A DNA stretch of 64,000 bases from an uncultured Bacteroidales bacterium (GCA_934667275.1 CAKULK010000003.1:1-64000); one strand, 5' to 3'; positions 55,272-63,503 are shown, counted from the first letter of the stretch. Translations and numbers: made by a program. Notes: a model not told the origin generated them from the letters alone.

Positions 55272-57842
55272 ATGTCCTCCTATTTGTCCCGTCTGGCTCA
55301 GACCTTTGCCCGCGAAGTCGGCTCCTCCCTGCCGCAATATACTTTTGTCTTCCCCAACCACCGTGCGGGGCTTTTCTTCCGCAAATACCTCTCCCAAGCG
55401 CTTGACAAGCCTGTTTTCTCGCCCGAGGTGCTGACCATCAACGAGTGCTTTGCCCAACTCACAGACCTGCGTATCGCCGACCAACTCACCCTTCTCGTGC
55501 GCCTCTACGACCTCTACCGCCACCAGCGACCTGATGCCGAGCCCGTCGAGCAGTTCCTCTATTGGGGCAAGATGATGCTCTCCGACTTCTCCGAGATAGA
55601 CAATCACCTCATTCCCAACGTGGAAGCCCTGTTCTATGCCGTACGCGATTTGCATGACATAGACGACCGTTTCCGCTATCTCACCGACAACCAGCGCGAT
55701 GCCATCCGGCGTTTCTGGGGCGAGTTCCTATCCTCTGAGGCGCACCATCCCGACAGCACCATGCACCCCCATTTTCTCCGCACGTGGCAGTTGCTCTACC
55801 CCCTCTACACCGCCTTGCGGCACACCCTCTTGGCGGACGGACTGGCTTACGTCGGCTTGCTCCACCGCGAGGTGATAGAGCACTTCGGTTCCATTGATAC
55901 ACAGCGGCTGCGTCCGCATTATGTCTTTGTCGGATTCAACGCCCTCACCGAGTCCGAGCGCCAACTCATGCTTCACCTCCAGGCACTCGGACGTGCGGAT
56001 TTCTATTTCGACTACGAGAACGCCCGCCTGCGTGACCCCGAGAACCGCGCCTCCCTCTTCATGGCTGATAATCAGCGTCTTTTTCGTTCCCGCTACACGT
56101 TGCCCGAGTCCGGCAATACGCAAGCCCCCGAGTGCCGTCTCATCTCCGTACCCTCCACCATTGCCGAGACACACGAAGTGCACCATATTCTCAAAGCACT
56201 CTACACCGATGCCCGTAACATCGACTTCACCCGCACAGCCGTTGTCCTGCCCGACGAACAACTGCTCATACCCCTTCTCGGTTGCTTCCCGCCCGATGTG
56301 GAGAAAATCAACGTCACTATGGGCTATCCGCTGCGTGCCACCGCGCTCTACATGCCCGTGGCATACCCCGAGCAGTTCCTGTCCCCCATGCCCTCTTCCG
56401 CACAGGATTACATCGCGCAAATGCGTGGTTTGCTGACATCTATGCGAACCGACGAGAACGCCGAAGGCGTCTATCAACTGCTCAAAGTCTTGGACAAGAT
56501 GACCGCTGTGCTCACCCGATACCCCGATGTGCCTTTCTCTGTCGAGGCTGCCCAACAGGTACTCCGCATGCTCACCATGGAGGCGTCCATACCCTACGTG
56601 GGCGAACCGCTCAACGGACTGCAGGTGATGGGTGTGCTTGAGACACGCGCCTTGGACTTCGACAATCTGATTATCACGGGCTTCAACGACGACCTCTATC
56701 CCGGTCGCACACGCGGCAACAGTTTTGTGCCTTACGTCCTCAGAAAGGGCTTCGGACTTCCCACACCCGAAAGGCAGGACGCTATTTTTGCCTACAATTT
56801 CTACCGCATGCTCTCCTACGCCAAGCGCGTGTGGTTTATCACAAACTCCACGGCGGACGAGCAGCACTCCGGCGAAGTCTCGCGCTATTTCTACCAACTC
56901 CAATGGCAATACCACGTGCCCATAGAGCACGAGACCGTGGTCAGCCCACTGAACACCCCCGCTACAAATAGCAGAGCGGAAGCACCCAAGACGGACGAGG
57001 TTCTCCGAGCCCTGCAGGACTATGCCCGCAAGGGTATCTCGCCTTCGGCGTTGAACCAGTATCTGCGTTGCCCAAAGCAGTTCTACTATCGCCATGTGCG
57101 TGGCATACACGAACCCGAACAGGACGAAGAGGTTTCCGTAGCCGACACCACCCTCGGCAGTGTCCTTCACGACACCATACAACACCTCTACCAACCCTAT
57201 GAGGGCAAGCCTCTGACCGCCTCCGCTATCGAAAGCCTGCGCACCGCCTTTGCCGCCAATACGGGTAAGGACGGACTTCTCGATGCGCTCAAAGGGGATA
57301 TCCTTGCCGAACAGGTGGTGCGCAACTATGTCCGCAATATCTTAGACTTCGACCTCACGCAGGTGCCGCTGCTCTATGTGGCGGCAGAGCAGTCCCGTAC
57401 CCGCTCTTTGCAGGTTCCCGAGGTCGGCGAAGTGCTATTCTACGGCAAGATTGACCGCATTGACGAGCGACAGGGCTGCACCCGTATCATCGACTACAAG
57501 ACGGGGCACGCCGACCTTGAGTTCACGGATATGGCACAGGTCTTCGACCGCAAGCGCAACAAGTCGCAAGTCCTCCAGACACTTCTCTATTGCTGGCTCA
57601 CAGGCAACAGCGGCACCTCCCCGCACATCTACCCTGTCCGCCGCATGGCTGACGCGGAGAATACGGAAACTGCTATACACAAAAAAGGTGAACTCTCCCT
57701 CACCTTCAGCGATGTCGAGCAGGATTTCCTCGAAGCCTTACGCGACTTAATAGCAGAGATTTTCGATACTTCCCTACCCTTTTCGCCTACCGCCGACATC
57801 CGTTCCTGCGACACGTGCCCGTTTGCTGCACTCTGCCGATAG
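55272..57842 (+). CDS. AddB-like PD-(D/E)XK nuclease
   Basis: An 856-residue protein like the AddB subunit of AddAB, which processes double-strand breaks. The N-terminal part resembles an inactivated UvrD-type helicase (TFVFPNHRAGLFFR in place of a Walker A; VLETRALDFDNLIITG). The C-terminal RecB-family nuclease (about 590-856) has GKIDRIDE and IIDYKTG with the PD-(D/E)XK residues, and an iron-sulfur set of four Cys: one in RCPKQFYY and three in CDTCPFAALC at the very end. No addA gene follows. It is preceded by the HD-domain gene. Confidence 0.88.
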   Translation: MSSYLSRLAQTFAREVGSSLPQYTFVFPNHRAGLFFRKYLSQALDKPVFSPEVLTINECFAQLTDLRIADQLTLLVRLYDLYRHQRPDAEPVEQFLYWGKMMLSDFSEIDNHLIPNVEALFYAVRDLHDIDDRFRYLTDNQRDAIRRFWGEFLSSEAHHPDSTMHPHFLRTWQLLYPLYTALRHTLLADGLAYVGLLHREVIEHFGSIDTQRLRPHYVFVGFNALTESERQLMLHLQALGRADFYFDYENARLRDPENRASLFMADNQRLFRSRYTLPESGNTQAPECRLISVPSTIAETHEVHHILKALYTDARNIDFTRTAVVLPDEQLLIPLLGCFPPDVEKINVTMGYPLRATALYMPVAYPEQFLSPMPSSAQDYIAQMRGLLTSMRTDENAEGVYQLLKVLDKMTAVLTRYPDVPFSVEAAQQVLRMLTMEASIPYVGEPLNGLQVMGVLETRALDFDNLIITGFNDDLYPGRTRGNSFVPYVLRKGFGLPTPERQDAIFAYNFYRMLSYAKRVWFITNSTADEQHSGEVSRYFYQLQWQYHVPIEHETVVSPLNTPATNSRAEAPKTDEVLRALQDYARKGISPSALNQYLRCPKQFYYRHVRGIHEPEQDEEVSVADTTLGSVLHDTIQHLYQPYEGKPLTASAIESLRTAFAANTGKDGLLDALKGDILAEQVVRNYVRNILDFDLTQVPLLYVAAEQSRTRSLQVPEVGEVLFYGKIDRIDERQGCTRIIDYKTGHADLEFTDMAQVFDRKRNKSQVLQTLLYCWLTGNSGTSPHIYPVRRMADAENTETAIHKKGELSLTFSDVEQDFLEALRDLIAEIFDTSLPFSPTADIRSCDTCPFAALCR

Positions 57843-57921
57843 GTCTTAGTAGGATTCGGTTGGACGAGAAAACACCATTTTTAGGGGAAAGAGGTGGATA
57901 CAGTTGGATAAGAGTTGGATT

Positions 57922-57949
57922 GGGTTGGACTTTTAGTCCAACCCTTTTT
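57922..57949 (+). terminator. Terminator after the AddB-like gene
   Basis: GGGTTGGAC, loop TTTTA, GTCCAACCC, then T5. Confidence 0.92.
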
Positions 57950-57956
57950 GTATGCG

Positions 57957-57964
57957 TACCTTTG
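57957..57964 (+). promoter_or_regulatory. Possible promoter of the 107-residue gene (-7 only)
   Basis: TACCTTTG matches the -7 element, but the position 20 bp upstream falls in the terminator loop (TTAG) and is a weak -33. Confidence 0.5.
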
Positions 57965-58023
57965 CGGTGTCTTCGAGGCGCGGGGCATGTTGCCGAGCGC
58001 AAACAACGGAGGCACCAGCAATA

Positions 58024-58347
58024 ATGATTATCAATATCAAGACTTTGCCCGTGAAGGGCAGCAAAGGGACACGCACAGAGATGCAGTTGCACGGGTGCGT
58101 GGGGAATGTGGTGTACTATGTGCGCAACAGGCGGCAGTATATGCGCCGCTATGCCGTGCCGTGCGGCGAGGTGAGCGAGAAGCAGCGGTTGCAACGCCAA
58201 TTGTTCGCCGCAGCGGCGGAGAACGCACGTATCGTGTATGGCAGTGCGCACCTGCGCAAGCCCTACGAGCAGTTGTGGATAGAGCACGGGGAAAACCGCC
58301 GCATGAGCCTGTATTGCTACATTGTACGAGTCTTCCTTCTCCGATAA
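58024..58347 (+). CDS. Hypothetical protein of the VapE module
   Basis: A 107-residue basic protein I do not recognise. It starts MIINIKTLPVKGSKGTRTE and has a tyrosine/arginine-rich middle (YYVRNRRQYMRRYAV) and a helical second half (EKQRLQRQLFAAAAENARI). No signal peptide or membrane segment. A start at 58024 fits an upstream TACCTTTG. It precedes the VapE-like gene by 123 nt and was probably acquired with it. Confidence 0.65.
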   Translation: MIINIKTLPVKGSKGTRTEMQLHGCVGNVVYYVRNRRQYMRRYAVPCGEVSEKQRLQRQLFAAAAENARIVYGSAHLRKPYEQLWIEHGENRRMSLYCYIVRVFLLR

Positions 58348-58365
58348 TGCATTTATGAACAATCT

Positions 58366-58395
58366 ATGGTTATACGGCGTAGCCATCCGTTTGAC
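58366..58395. repeat. Dispersed palindromic element, partial reverse copy
   Basis: On the minus strand this reads AAACGGATGGCTACGCCGTA then TAACCAT, resembling the core of copies at 674, 941 and 17981. It lies between the 107-residue gene and the VapE gene. Confidence 0.55.
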
Positions 58396-58470
58396 AAGGA
58401 TGCGGCTGCGAGGAGAGATGAAACAGACACCTCGGTGTATTATCATGGATTAACCACAAAAACACTTTAT

Positions 58471-59766
58471 ATGGAAAAGAAGAAAAAGAAACAGGCGGAG
58501 AAAGAGAACCGTCAGCGAGCGGTGTACGAGTACATCGAACGCAACTACCTGCCCATCGGCGAGGAACACCTGCGCTACGACACCATCAGCCGGCGGGTGC
58601 AGATAGAGCCCCCCTCCAACTCCCCTCTCAAGGGGAGAGAGTTTAGAGACCTGACGGATGCGGACATCAACGGTATGTGTCTGGCGGCAGCCGAGGAGAC
58701 GGGGCTCAGCGTGCGCCCGCAGGAGGTGCTTATCGTACTGAACTCCGACCGTATCCCCCGCGTCAATCCATTGCGAGAGTATGTGGAGCAACAAAACGCG
58801 TATGATGCGCAGAAAGAGCCCAACTGGATAGGCGCGATGGCGGACCAAGTGACCCTCTTGGACGAGAGCAAGCACGAGTTGTGGCGGAGGTGTTTCAGCA
58901 AGTGGTTCATCGCGATGGTCGCCTCGTGGCTGCGGGACGAGGCAGTGAACCAGCAGGTATTAGTGCTCATCGGCAAACAAGGCATCTACAAGACCACATG
59001 GTTAGAGCACCTCATCCCGCCCGAGTTGCGGGGCTACACGTGCAAGATGAGCAACACGCAGTGGACGAAAGACGACCGCCTGCGGCTTGCCGAGTTCGGG
59101 CTCATCAACTTGGACGAGATAGATGCGATGAACAGCCGCGAGGTGAACAGCCTGAAATCGCTTATCACGGCGGTGGACATCAACGAGCGCGTGGCATACG
59201 GCTACACCAAGGAGCGCAGGCTCAGGTTGGCATCGTTCTGCGCGAGCGGCAACAAGCGGGAGTTTCTGAGCGACATCACGGGCAACAGGCGTTGGCTCCC
59301 CTTCGAGGTGGCGAGCATACAGAGCCCGTTCACGCACACGTTCTTCCCCTACGGGCGGATGTACGCCGAGGCGCGGTACATGATAGAGCACGACTACCCG
59401 TACTGGTTCGAGCAGGACGAGATAGGCGAGATGGCGGAGCATCAGGACGAGTTCCGCGCCCAGGACAACGAGGAGCAGTTATTAGGCGTGCTGTTCGACG
59501 TACCGGCAGATGGTGCCACGGGCGAGCAAGTGAAGTTCCTTACCACGGCGGAAATAAGCCAAAAATTAGTGGATTACGGAGCGATAAAACGCCCGATGCC
59601 ACTCAACCGGCTGGGAATGCTGCTGGGGCGAAAAGGCTTCAAGAGCGTGCGATGCGGGACTTCAAGAATGCGCGGATGGATTGTATATCAGCGAGATAGC
59701 GAAGAAATGGAGGCCAACAGGAAATCCTATGCCAAACAAAACGATGTAGACCACCAGACCAGCTGA
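58471..59766 (+). CDS. VapE-family P-loop protein
   Basis: A 431-residue protein of the virulence-associated E family, usually found in prophages, satellites and integrated elements. It has the P-loop GKQGIYKTTWLEH (about 168-180), the Walker B-like LINLDEID (about 210), and a C-terminal winged-helix-like stretch (TTAEISQKLVDYGA, about 368). The start at 58471 gives MEKKKKKQ; the upstream ATG at 58366 lies within the dispersed repeat. Codons about 47-58 encode PSNSPLKGRE, derived from a palindromic repeat. VapE proteins are ATPases likely acting in element replication. The gene's 3' end is one arm of a long inverted repeat. Confidence 0.87.
   Translation: MEKKKKKQAEKENRQRAVYEYIERNYLPIGEEHLRYDTISRRVQIEPPSNSPLKGREFRDLTDADINGMCLAAAEETGLSVRPQEVLIVLNSDRIPRVNPLREYVEQQNAYDAQKEPNWIGAMADQVTLLDESKHELWRRCFSKWFIAMVASWLRDEAVNQQVLVLIGKQGIYKTTWLEHLIPPELRGYTCKMSNTQWTKDDRLRLAEFGLINLDEIDAMNSREVNSLKSLITAVDINERVAYGYTKERRLRLASFCASGNKREFLSDITGNRRWLPFEVASIQSPFTHTFFPYGRMYAEARYMIEHDYPYWFEQDEIGEMAEHQDEFRAQDNEEQLLGVLFDVPADGATGEQVKFLTTAEISQKLVDYGAIKRPMPLNRLGMLLGRKGFKSVRCGTSRMRGWIVYQRDSEEMEANRKSYAKQNDVDHQTS
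58609..58644. repeat. In-frame palindromic repeat inside the VapE gene
   Basis: CCCTCCAACTCCCCTCTCAA followed by GGGGAGAGAG, an element typical of Bacteroidetes intergenic repeats, encodes PSNSPLKGRE in frame without breaking the gene. Confidence 0.65.
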
Positions 59767-59851
59767 CCACCTCTTTCTCTATATATACACACACGTACGC
59801 GCAGGCGGGTGTATATATTAAAAAGAGAGCCGGTCTGGTGGTCAGGTGGTC
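59749..59851. repeat. Long nested inverted repeat at the 3' end of the VapE gene
   Basis: GACCACCAGACC / GGTCTGGTGGTC, CTCTTTCTCT / AAAAAGAGAG and ATATATACAC / GTGTATATAT pair in order around a GC-rich loop. One arm covers the stop codon of the gene. No T-run follows. Confidence 0.75.
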
Positions 59852-59878
59852 GCCCGGTAATCATGAATTAGGAATTGT

Positions 59879-60064
59879 ATGAATAGAGATACCTATAGAA
59901 TAGAGCAACGCAACAAGGCGATTTGCGAGATGTACTACGGATTGATACGGACAGGCATGCCGTTTATGCAGGCTTATGCCGAGACCGGAGAACGGTTCTG
60001 GTTGTCGGAAAGCCATATCCGGCGCGTGATTGCGCACTATGCGCAACATTCACGGCGAAAATGA
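59879..60064 (+). CDS. Small hypothetical protein of the VapE module
   Basis: A 61-residue protein with a helical, aromatic-rich sequence (MYYGLIRTGMPFMQAYAETG) and a C-terminal part reminiscent of a helix-turn-helix (LSESHIRRVIAHYAQ). The family is not recognised. It sits 112 nt after the VapE gene, beyond the long inverted repeat. Confidence 0.55.
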   Translation: MNRDTYRIEQRNKAICEMYYGLIRTGMPFMQAYAETGERFWLSESHIRRVIAHYAQHSRRK

Positions 60065-60069
60065 TGTAC

Positions 60070-60144
60070 CTTTGCAGTGTCTTTGGGAAACAGGTATGAC
60101 CCGCGAGAAACCCGCGACAAACCCGCGACAAAGACACTGCAAAG
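60070..60144. repeat. 16-bp inverted repeat flanking tandem 11-mers
   Basis: CTTTGCAGTGTCTTTG (60070-60085) and its exact reverse complement (60129-60144) enclose three copies of the 11-mer ACCCGCGA(G/C)AA between about 60100 and 60130. A TACCTTTG -7-like box overlaps the left arm. Confidence 0.8.
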
Positions 60145-60235
60145 ATTTCAACCCCTCAGAATAGACTATCCGCAAGATTATCAAGAAACGATGCAAAGCC
60201 TAATCTCCACCTTCCGCTGGTTTTTCTGTCCGTTT

Positions 60236-61516
60236 CTATCCGTTGCATCGGGAGGCTTGGCGGCGCGGCGAGGAGTGGCGGTTGTTTCCTGAGCGACCTT
60301 TGCCAGAACGCCCTTTGTCCGAAGCCCCTCTGTTGGAGCCGCCCCTGCCGGAACGGGCGGCGTAGAGGGCGTCTTTTGGGGCTTCGCCCAATGCCTCGGG
60401 CAATGGCAACCGTTCAATGTTTTTCTTGAGGAAATGCTCTATCTTTTGGAAATAGTGGGCGTCATCGGGGCTGACGAGTGTAACCGCCTCACCTTTGTTC
60501 TCCGCACGTGCGGTACGACCGATACGGTGCACATAGTCCTCTGCGTCGCGTGGCACATCGTAGTTGATAACCAGCGGAATATCGTCCACATCAATACCAC
60601 GGGAGATGATGTCGGTTGCCACCAGCACATCCACCTTGCCGTTGCGGAAATCGAGCATTACCTCGTCGCGCTCTTTCTGCTCCAGGTCGGAGTACATCGC
60701 GCGGGCGTCTATATGTTTGGCACGCAAAGCACGGGTGAGGTCGCGCACTTTTTGCTTCTTGCTGACAAAGAGAATGACTTTCTTCAGGTCTTTGCCTTCC
60801 AACAACTGTTGCACCATCGCTGTTTTCTGTGCCTCGAATAGTTGCGCCGCCATCTGGTGGATGGTCTCGGGCGGGCGCGATACGGCTATCTTCACCTCCA
60901 CGGGGTCGCGCATGATAGCGCGTGCCATTTGGCGTATCTTGTCGGGCATCGTGGCGGAGAACATTATTGTCTGTCGCTCTTTTGGCAGGCGGTTGACTAT
61001 GGTCATGATGTCGTCGTAGAAACCCATATCGAGCATACGGTCAGCCTCGTCGAGGATAAAGTATTTCACGCCCGAGAAGTCGATGTCGTAGATGTTCATC
61101 TGGCTGAGGAGCCGTCCGGGTGTGGCGATGACAATGTCCGCGCCTTTCTGCAAGCCCGTGACCTGGGTGCCCCATGCGCCGCCGTCGTTGCCGCCGTAGA
61201 TAGCCACCGAGGAGAACGGCACATAGAAACCGAAGCCCTCCATCTGCTGGTCTATCTGCTGCGCCAGTTCGCGCGTGGGCGCCATAATGATGGCATTCAG
61301 TTTGTCAGGGTCATGGTCGTCGTAGGCGAGGTTGGTGAGGAGCGGCAAGATATACGCCGCCGTTTTTCCCGTACCTGTCTGAGCGCACGAGATTACATCT
61401 TTTCCTTCCAAGATAACGGGTATGGTTTTTTCTTGCACGGGGGTGCACGTGTCAAAGTGCATATCCCACAGCGCGTCTAATACATCGTCTGATAACGCTA
61501 ATTCGTCGAAATACAT
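60236..61516 (-). CDS. DEAD-box RNA helicase (RhlE-like)
   Basis: A 426-residue ATP-dependent RNA helicase. Motifs in order: Q motif in TCTPVQEKTIP (about 28), Walker A AQTGTGKTAA (about 45), PTRELAQQID, TPGRLL, DEAD in ILDEADRMLDMG (about 152), SAT (about 185), RGIDVDDI and HRIGRTARA. The C-terminal tail is Gly/Arg/Ser-rich (SGRGGSNRGASDKGR), typical for RNA binding. It has a perfect promoter and likely works in ribosome assembly or cold response. Confidence 0.95.
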   Translation of the reverse strand: MYFDELALSDDVLDALWDMHFDTCTPVQEKTIPVILEGKDVISCAQTGTGKTAAYILPLLTNLAYDDHDPDKLNAIIMAPTRELAQQIDQQMEGFGFYVPFSSVAIYGGNDGGAWGTQVTGLQKGADIVIATPGRLLSQMNIYDIDFSGVKYFILDEADRMLDMGFYDDIMTIVNRLPKERQTIMFSATMPDKIRQMARAIMRDPVEVKIAVSRPPETIHQMAAQLFEAQKTAMVQQLLEGKDLKKVILFVSKKQKVRDLTRALRAKHIDARAMYSDLEQKERDEVMLDFRNGKVDVLVATDIISRGIDVDDIPLVINYDVPRDAEDYVHRIGRTARAENKGEAVTLVSPDDAHYFQKIEHFLKKNIERLPLPEALGEAPKDALYAARSGRGGSNRGASDKGRSGKGRSGNNRHSSPRRQASRCNG

Positions 61517-61550
61517 AATAATACTCTATTCTCTAATCTCTTTTAGCCTG

Positions 61551-61582
61551 CAAAGGTACGCAAAATATCCCATTTTCGCAAA
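61551..61582 (-). promoter_or_regulatory. Helicase promoter
   Basis: TTTG (61582-61579), 20 bp, TACCTTTG (61558-61551) on the minus strand. Confidence 0.87.
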
Positions 61583-61618
61583 TAATAGCCCTTCTCGTCT
61601 CAAAAAGCGCAGGGTTGG

Positions 61619-61650
61619 TTTGTGTATTTAAGATTTTTGATGTATCTTTG
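61619..61650 (+). promoter_or_regulatory. Promoter of the candidate RNA/glycosyltransferase leader
   Basis: TTTG (61619-61622), 20 bp, TATCTTTG (61643-61650). The nearest plus-strand gene begins 455 nt later. Confidence 0.87.
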
Positions 61651-61656
61651 CAGTTG

Positions 61657-62007
61657 CAAAGTCCACGCAGGGTTGTTCGCACGGCGTAGCCTGCTACGGG
61701 GTGCCTGCGCCACGGGTGGGTTTTGCGGACATATTTATAAAGGCGTCTAATCACGCTTTGTTTCGAACTTATTGAAACTTCGCAACTTTCATTTATCGGA
61801 TTCGGAACATTGCAACGTTGGATGTCCTCGGGATGTGTATCATCTCGCTTCATACATTTGTGCGCAGATTGGATTGTATCCGGTTTGAAACGCAGGTGTG
61901 TGTGGTGTGTACATATCTGCGTGGGCTTCGTGTTGCTTGTTTCTTCCGATAGGGCAATGCGAAGGCCTCAATAAGCGGAACAAGCAATGGCAAGGTCCGC
62001 GTTTTTT
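61657..62007 (+). ncRNA. Candidate structured non-coding RNA, about 350 nt
   Basis: It starts at a perfect promoter, has no supportable ORF, and ends at a hairpin GCGGA/TCCGC followed by G and T6 (61975-62007). Inside are strong stems: GTCC..CGCA/TGCGGAC (about 61661-61735), CGCAGAT/ATCTGCG (61863-61921), and a stem of about 13 bp between 61924-61936 and 61954-61967 that uses G-U pairs. I looked for RNase P, tmRNA, 6S and SRP hallmarks and found none. It could equally be a long 5' leader of the glycosyltransferase gene. Confidence 0.5.
61975..62007 (+). terminator. Possible terminator of the candidate RNA
   Basis: GCGGA, 16-nt loop, TCCGC, G, T6. The stem is short, so termination may be partial. 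Confidence 0.5.
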
Positions 62008-62074
62008 GTATATATGCAGTCGCGTATATACGCATACCCGGAAAACTAAACAGACACAAGTTCCGCAACCGACC

Positions 62075-62109
62075 AAGCACATTAGGCGCCAAAACCTAAT
62101 GTGCTTTTG
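62075..62109 (+). terminator. Hairpin just before the glycosyltransferase start
   Basis: AGCACATTAGG, loop of 8 nt, CCTAATGTGCT, then TTTG and ATG only 6 nt after the stem. It could terminate the upstream transcript or block ribosome access to this start codon. Confidence 0.7.
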
Positions 62110-62111
62110 TT

Positions 62112-63086
62112 ATGACGGATACAACTCTCCAACCGGCATTGGTAGCCATCAAGTGCCTTGTCTTCAACCACGAGCCCTATCTGCGTGATTGTCTCGAAGG
62201 CTTTGCCATGCAGCAAACCGATTTTCCGTTTGTGGCTATTGTTCACGATGATGCCTCGACAGACCACTCTGCCGACATCATTCGCGAATATGCTGCCAAG
62301 TACCCCGACATCATCCTGCCAATCTACGAGACCGAAAACCAATACTCCAAACAGGATGGCTCGCTTGGTCGTATTATGAATGCCGCTATCGATGCCACCG
62401 GTGCCAAATACATCGCCCTGTGCGAAGGCGACGACTATTGGACCGACCCGCATAAACTTCAAAAACAAGTTGATATATTGGAGTCAGACAATACACTAAT
62501 GGCTGTAGTTACAGACACGTCTGTAGTGGATTACAATGGCAATGTGATTACCCCGAAACGGGGTAATATAGTTCAAAATAGTATGGAGGGCAGATATACA
62601 CTGCGCGATTTTTTCGGACCGCCACAGCACGCCTACCCTACAGCATCCGTAGTGTATCGTAATGAGCATCAGCAAGAAATTAGGAGGATGCTGGCACATA
62701 CGGCTAATGCGTATTTAGGGGATTGGACATTGTGGATAATCCTGCACACATTTGGAGATTTCTACTATTTGAATCAGGTTACTACTGCCTATCGCATAAA
62801 CCCCACATCGGTTACACATACTTGCGACCGTATTGGTCGTGCGAAGGCACACCGCACAATATGTAATGCCATTGCGGACATTCTTCCGCCACAATATGCC
62901 GACATCAGTAATGATCTGCGGCATACCGATTGGGTATGGGTAAGTCTAGTGTTTGCCTACAAGCACGAACACAAATACCTTCATATGATCGGGGCTATGT
63001 TTATGGCACTTGTCAAGTGCCCAAAGGTTTTGTTTCAAAACATCTCACAAGGACTAAAACGCAGAATAAATCACCATCATGCCTGA
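62112..63086 (+). CDS. Family 2 glycosyltransferase
   Basis: A 324-residue GT-A enzyme. The nucleotide-sugar site is at the N-terminus: KCLVFNHEPYLRDCLEG, VHDDASTD (about 45-52), and the DxD-like EGDDYWTDP (about 107). The C-terminus has HTFGDFYYL, and a hydrophobic, basic end (IGAMFMALVKCPKVLF). It transfers a sugar to an unknown acceptor, perhaps surface polysaccharide. A stable hairpin ends 6 nt before the ATG, so expression may be controlled in the leader. A small broken gene overlaps its stop by 8 nt. Confidence 0.92.
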   Translation: MTDTTLQPALVAIKCLVFNHEPYLRDCLEGFAMQQTDFPFVAIVHDDASTDHSADIIREYAAKYPDIILPIYETENQYSKQDGSLGRIMNAAIDATGAKYIALCEGDDYWTDPHKLQKQVDILESDNTLMAVVTDTSVVDYNGNVITPKRGNIVQNSMEGRYTLRDFFGPPQHAYPTASVVYRNEHQQEIRRMLAHTANAYLGDWTLWIILHTFGDFYYLNQVTTAYRINPTSVTHTCDRIGRAKAHRTICNAIADILPPQYADISNDLRHTDWVWVSLVFAYKHEHKYLHMIGAMFMALVKCPKVLFQNISQGLKRRINHHHA

Positions 63087-63336
63087 ACAACCCCAATACC
63101 CCGACCTCACTCCCGCACAGTTCGAGTACGAACTGCGCGACCATCGCAAGATGGCATATAATGAATATGTGCGTTTCCGAGAAGAACGCAAGGAGCATAA
63201 AATCGCCTTTGAATAGGTACAAGCGAAACGCACCCCTCTCTCACGCCTGTGGCACGCAATGATACAATACTTCCGTAACAGACAGAATGCCAAGCGTGAG
63301 CGAGAACTGTTGCTGCAATCGTCATTCCATGAATAG
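63079..63336 (+). pseudogene. Small gene with in-frame TAG, coupled to the glycosyltransferase
   Basis: From the ATG at 63079 a frame of 45 codons ends in TAG (63214-63216). The same frame continues for 39 more sense codons to a second TAG (63334-63336) and stays charged and helix-like (KRTPLSRLWHAMIQYFRNRQ, then NAKRERELLL) through the stop. The full product would be about 85 residues of Arg/Glu-rich helix. It overlaps the glycosyltransferase stop by 8 nt. A nonsense mutation is most likely; a true 45-residue protein or readthrough are alternatives. Confidence 0.55.
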
Positions 63337-63364
63337 TATCAGCCAAATTTAGAACATTACACAA

Positions 63365-63402
63365 CTTTTGGCTAAAATATAGCATACTATTTCAGCCAAA
63401 AG
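63365..63402. repeat. Hairpin TTTTGGCT / AGCCAAAA
   Basis: An 8-bp stem with a loop of 20 nt, within an AT-rich region where AGCCAAA/TTGGCTAAA words recur at 63339, 63368, 63394 and 63420. Function unknown. Confidence 0.6.
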
Positions 63403-63448
63403 TTTGATATTTTAGCAAAATTGGCTAAACACGATTATGATTTAAGCA

Positions 63449-63483
63449 CAAAAATAGCCTCCAACCTTGCGGAAGGAGGCTAT
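63449..63483 (-). terminator. Terminator of the GGGtGRT gene
   Basis: ATAGCCTCC / GGAGGCTAT (63454-63462 with 63475-63483), followed on the minus strand by T5. Confidence 0.85.
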
Positions 63484-63503
63484 TGGATTTATTTAAGTAA
63501 CGT

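Noticed and set aside
60077..60292. A 71-codon plus-strand ORF near 60.1 kb
   Set aside because: It runs through the inverted and tandem repeats and into the end of the helicase gene on the other strand. No coding features.
61657..62110. RNase P RNA, tmRNA, 6S or SRP RNA
   Set aside because: The universal RNase P core GAGGAAAGTCC, the tmRNA tRNA-like ends, and the hallmark shapes of 6S and SRP RNA were not found.
61840..62188. Short ORFs on both strands in the 61.8-62.2 kb gap
   Set aside because: They have odd compositions (Cys/His-rich), no domain, and overlap strong RNA hairpins and terminators.
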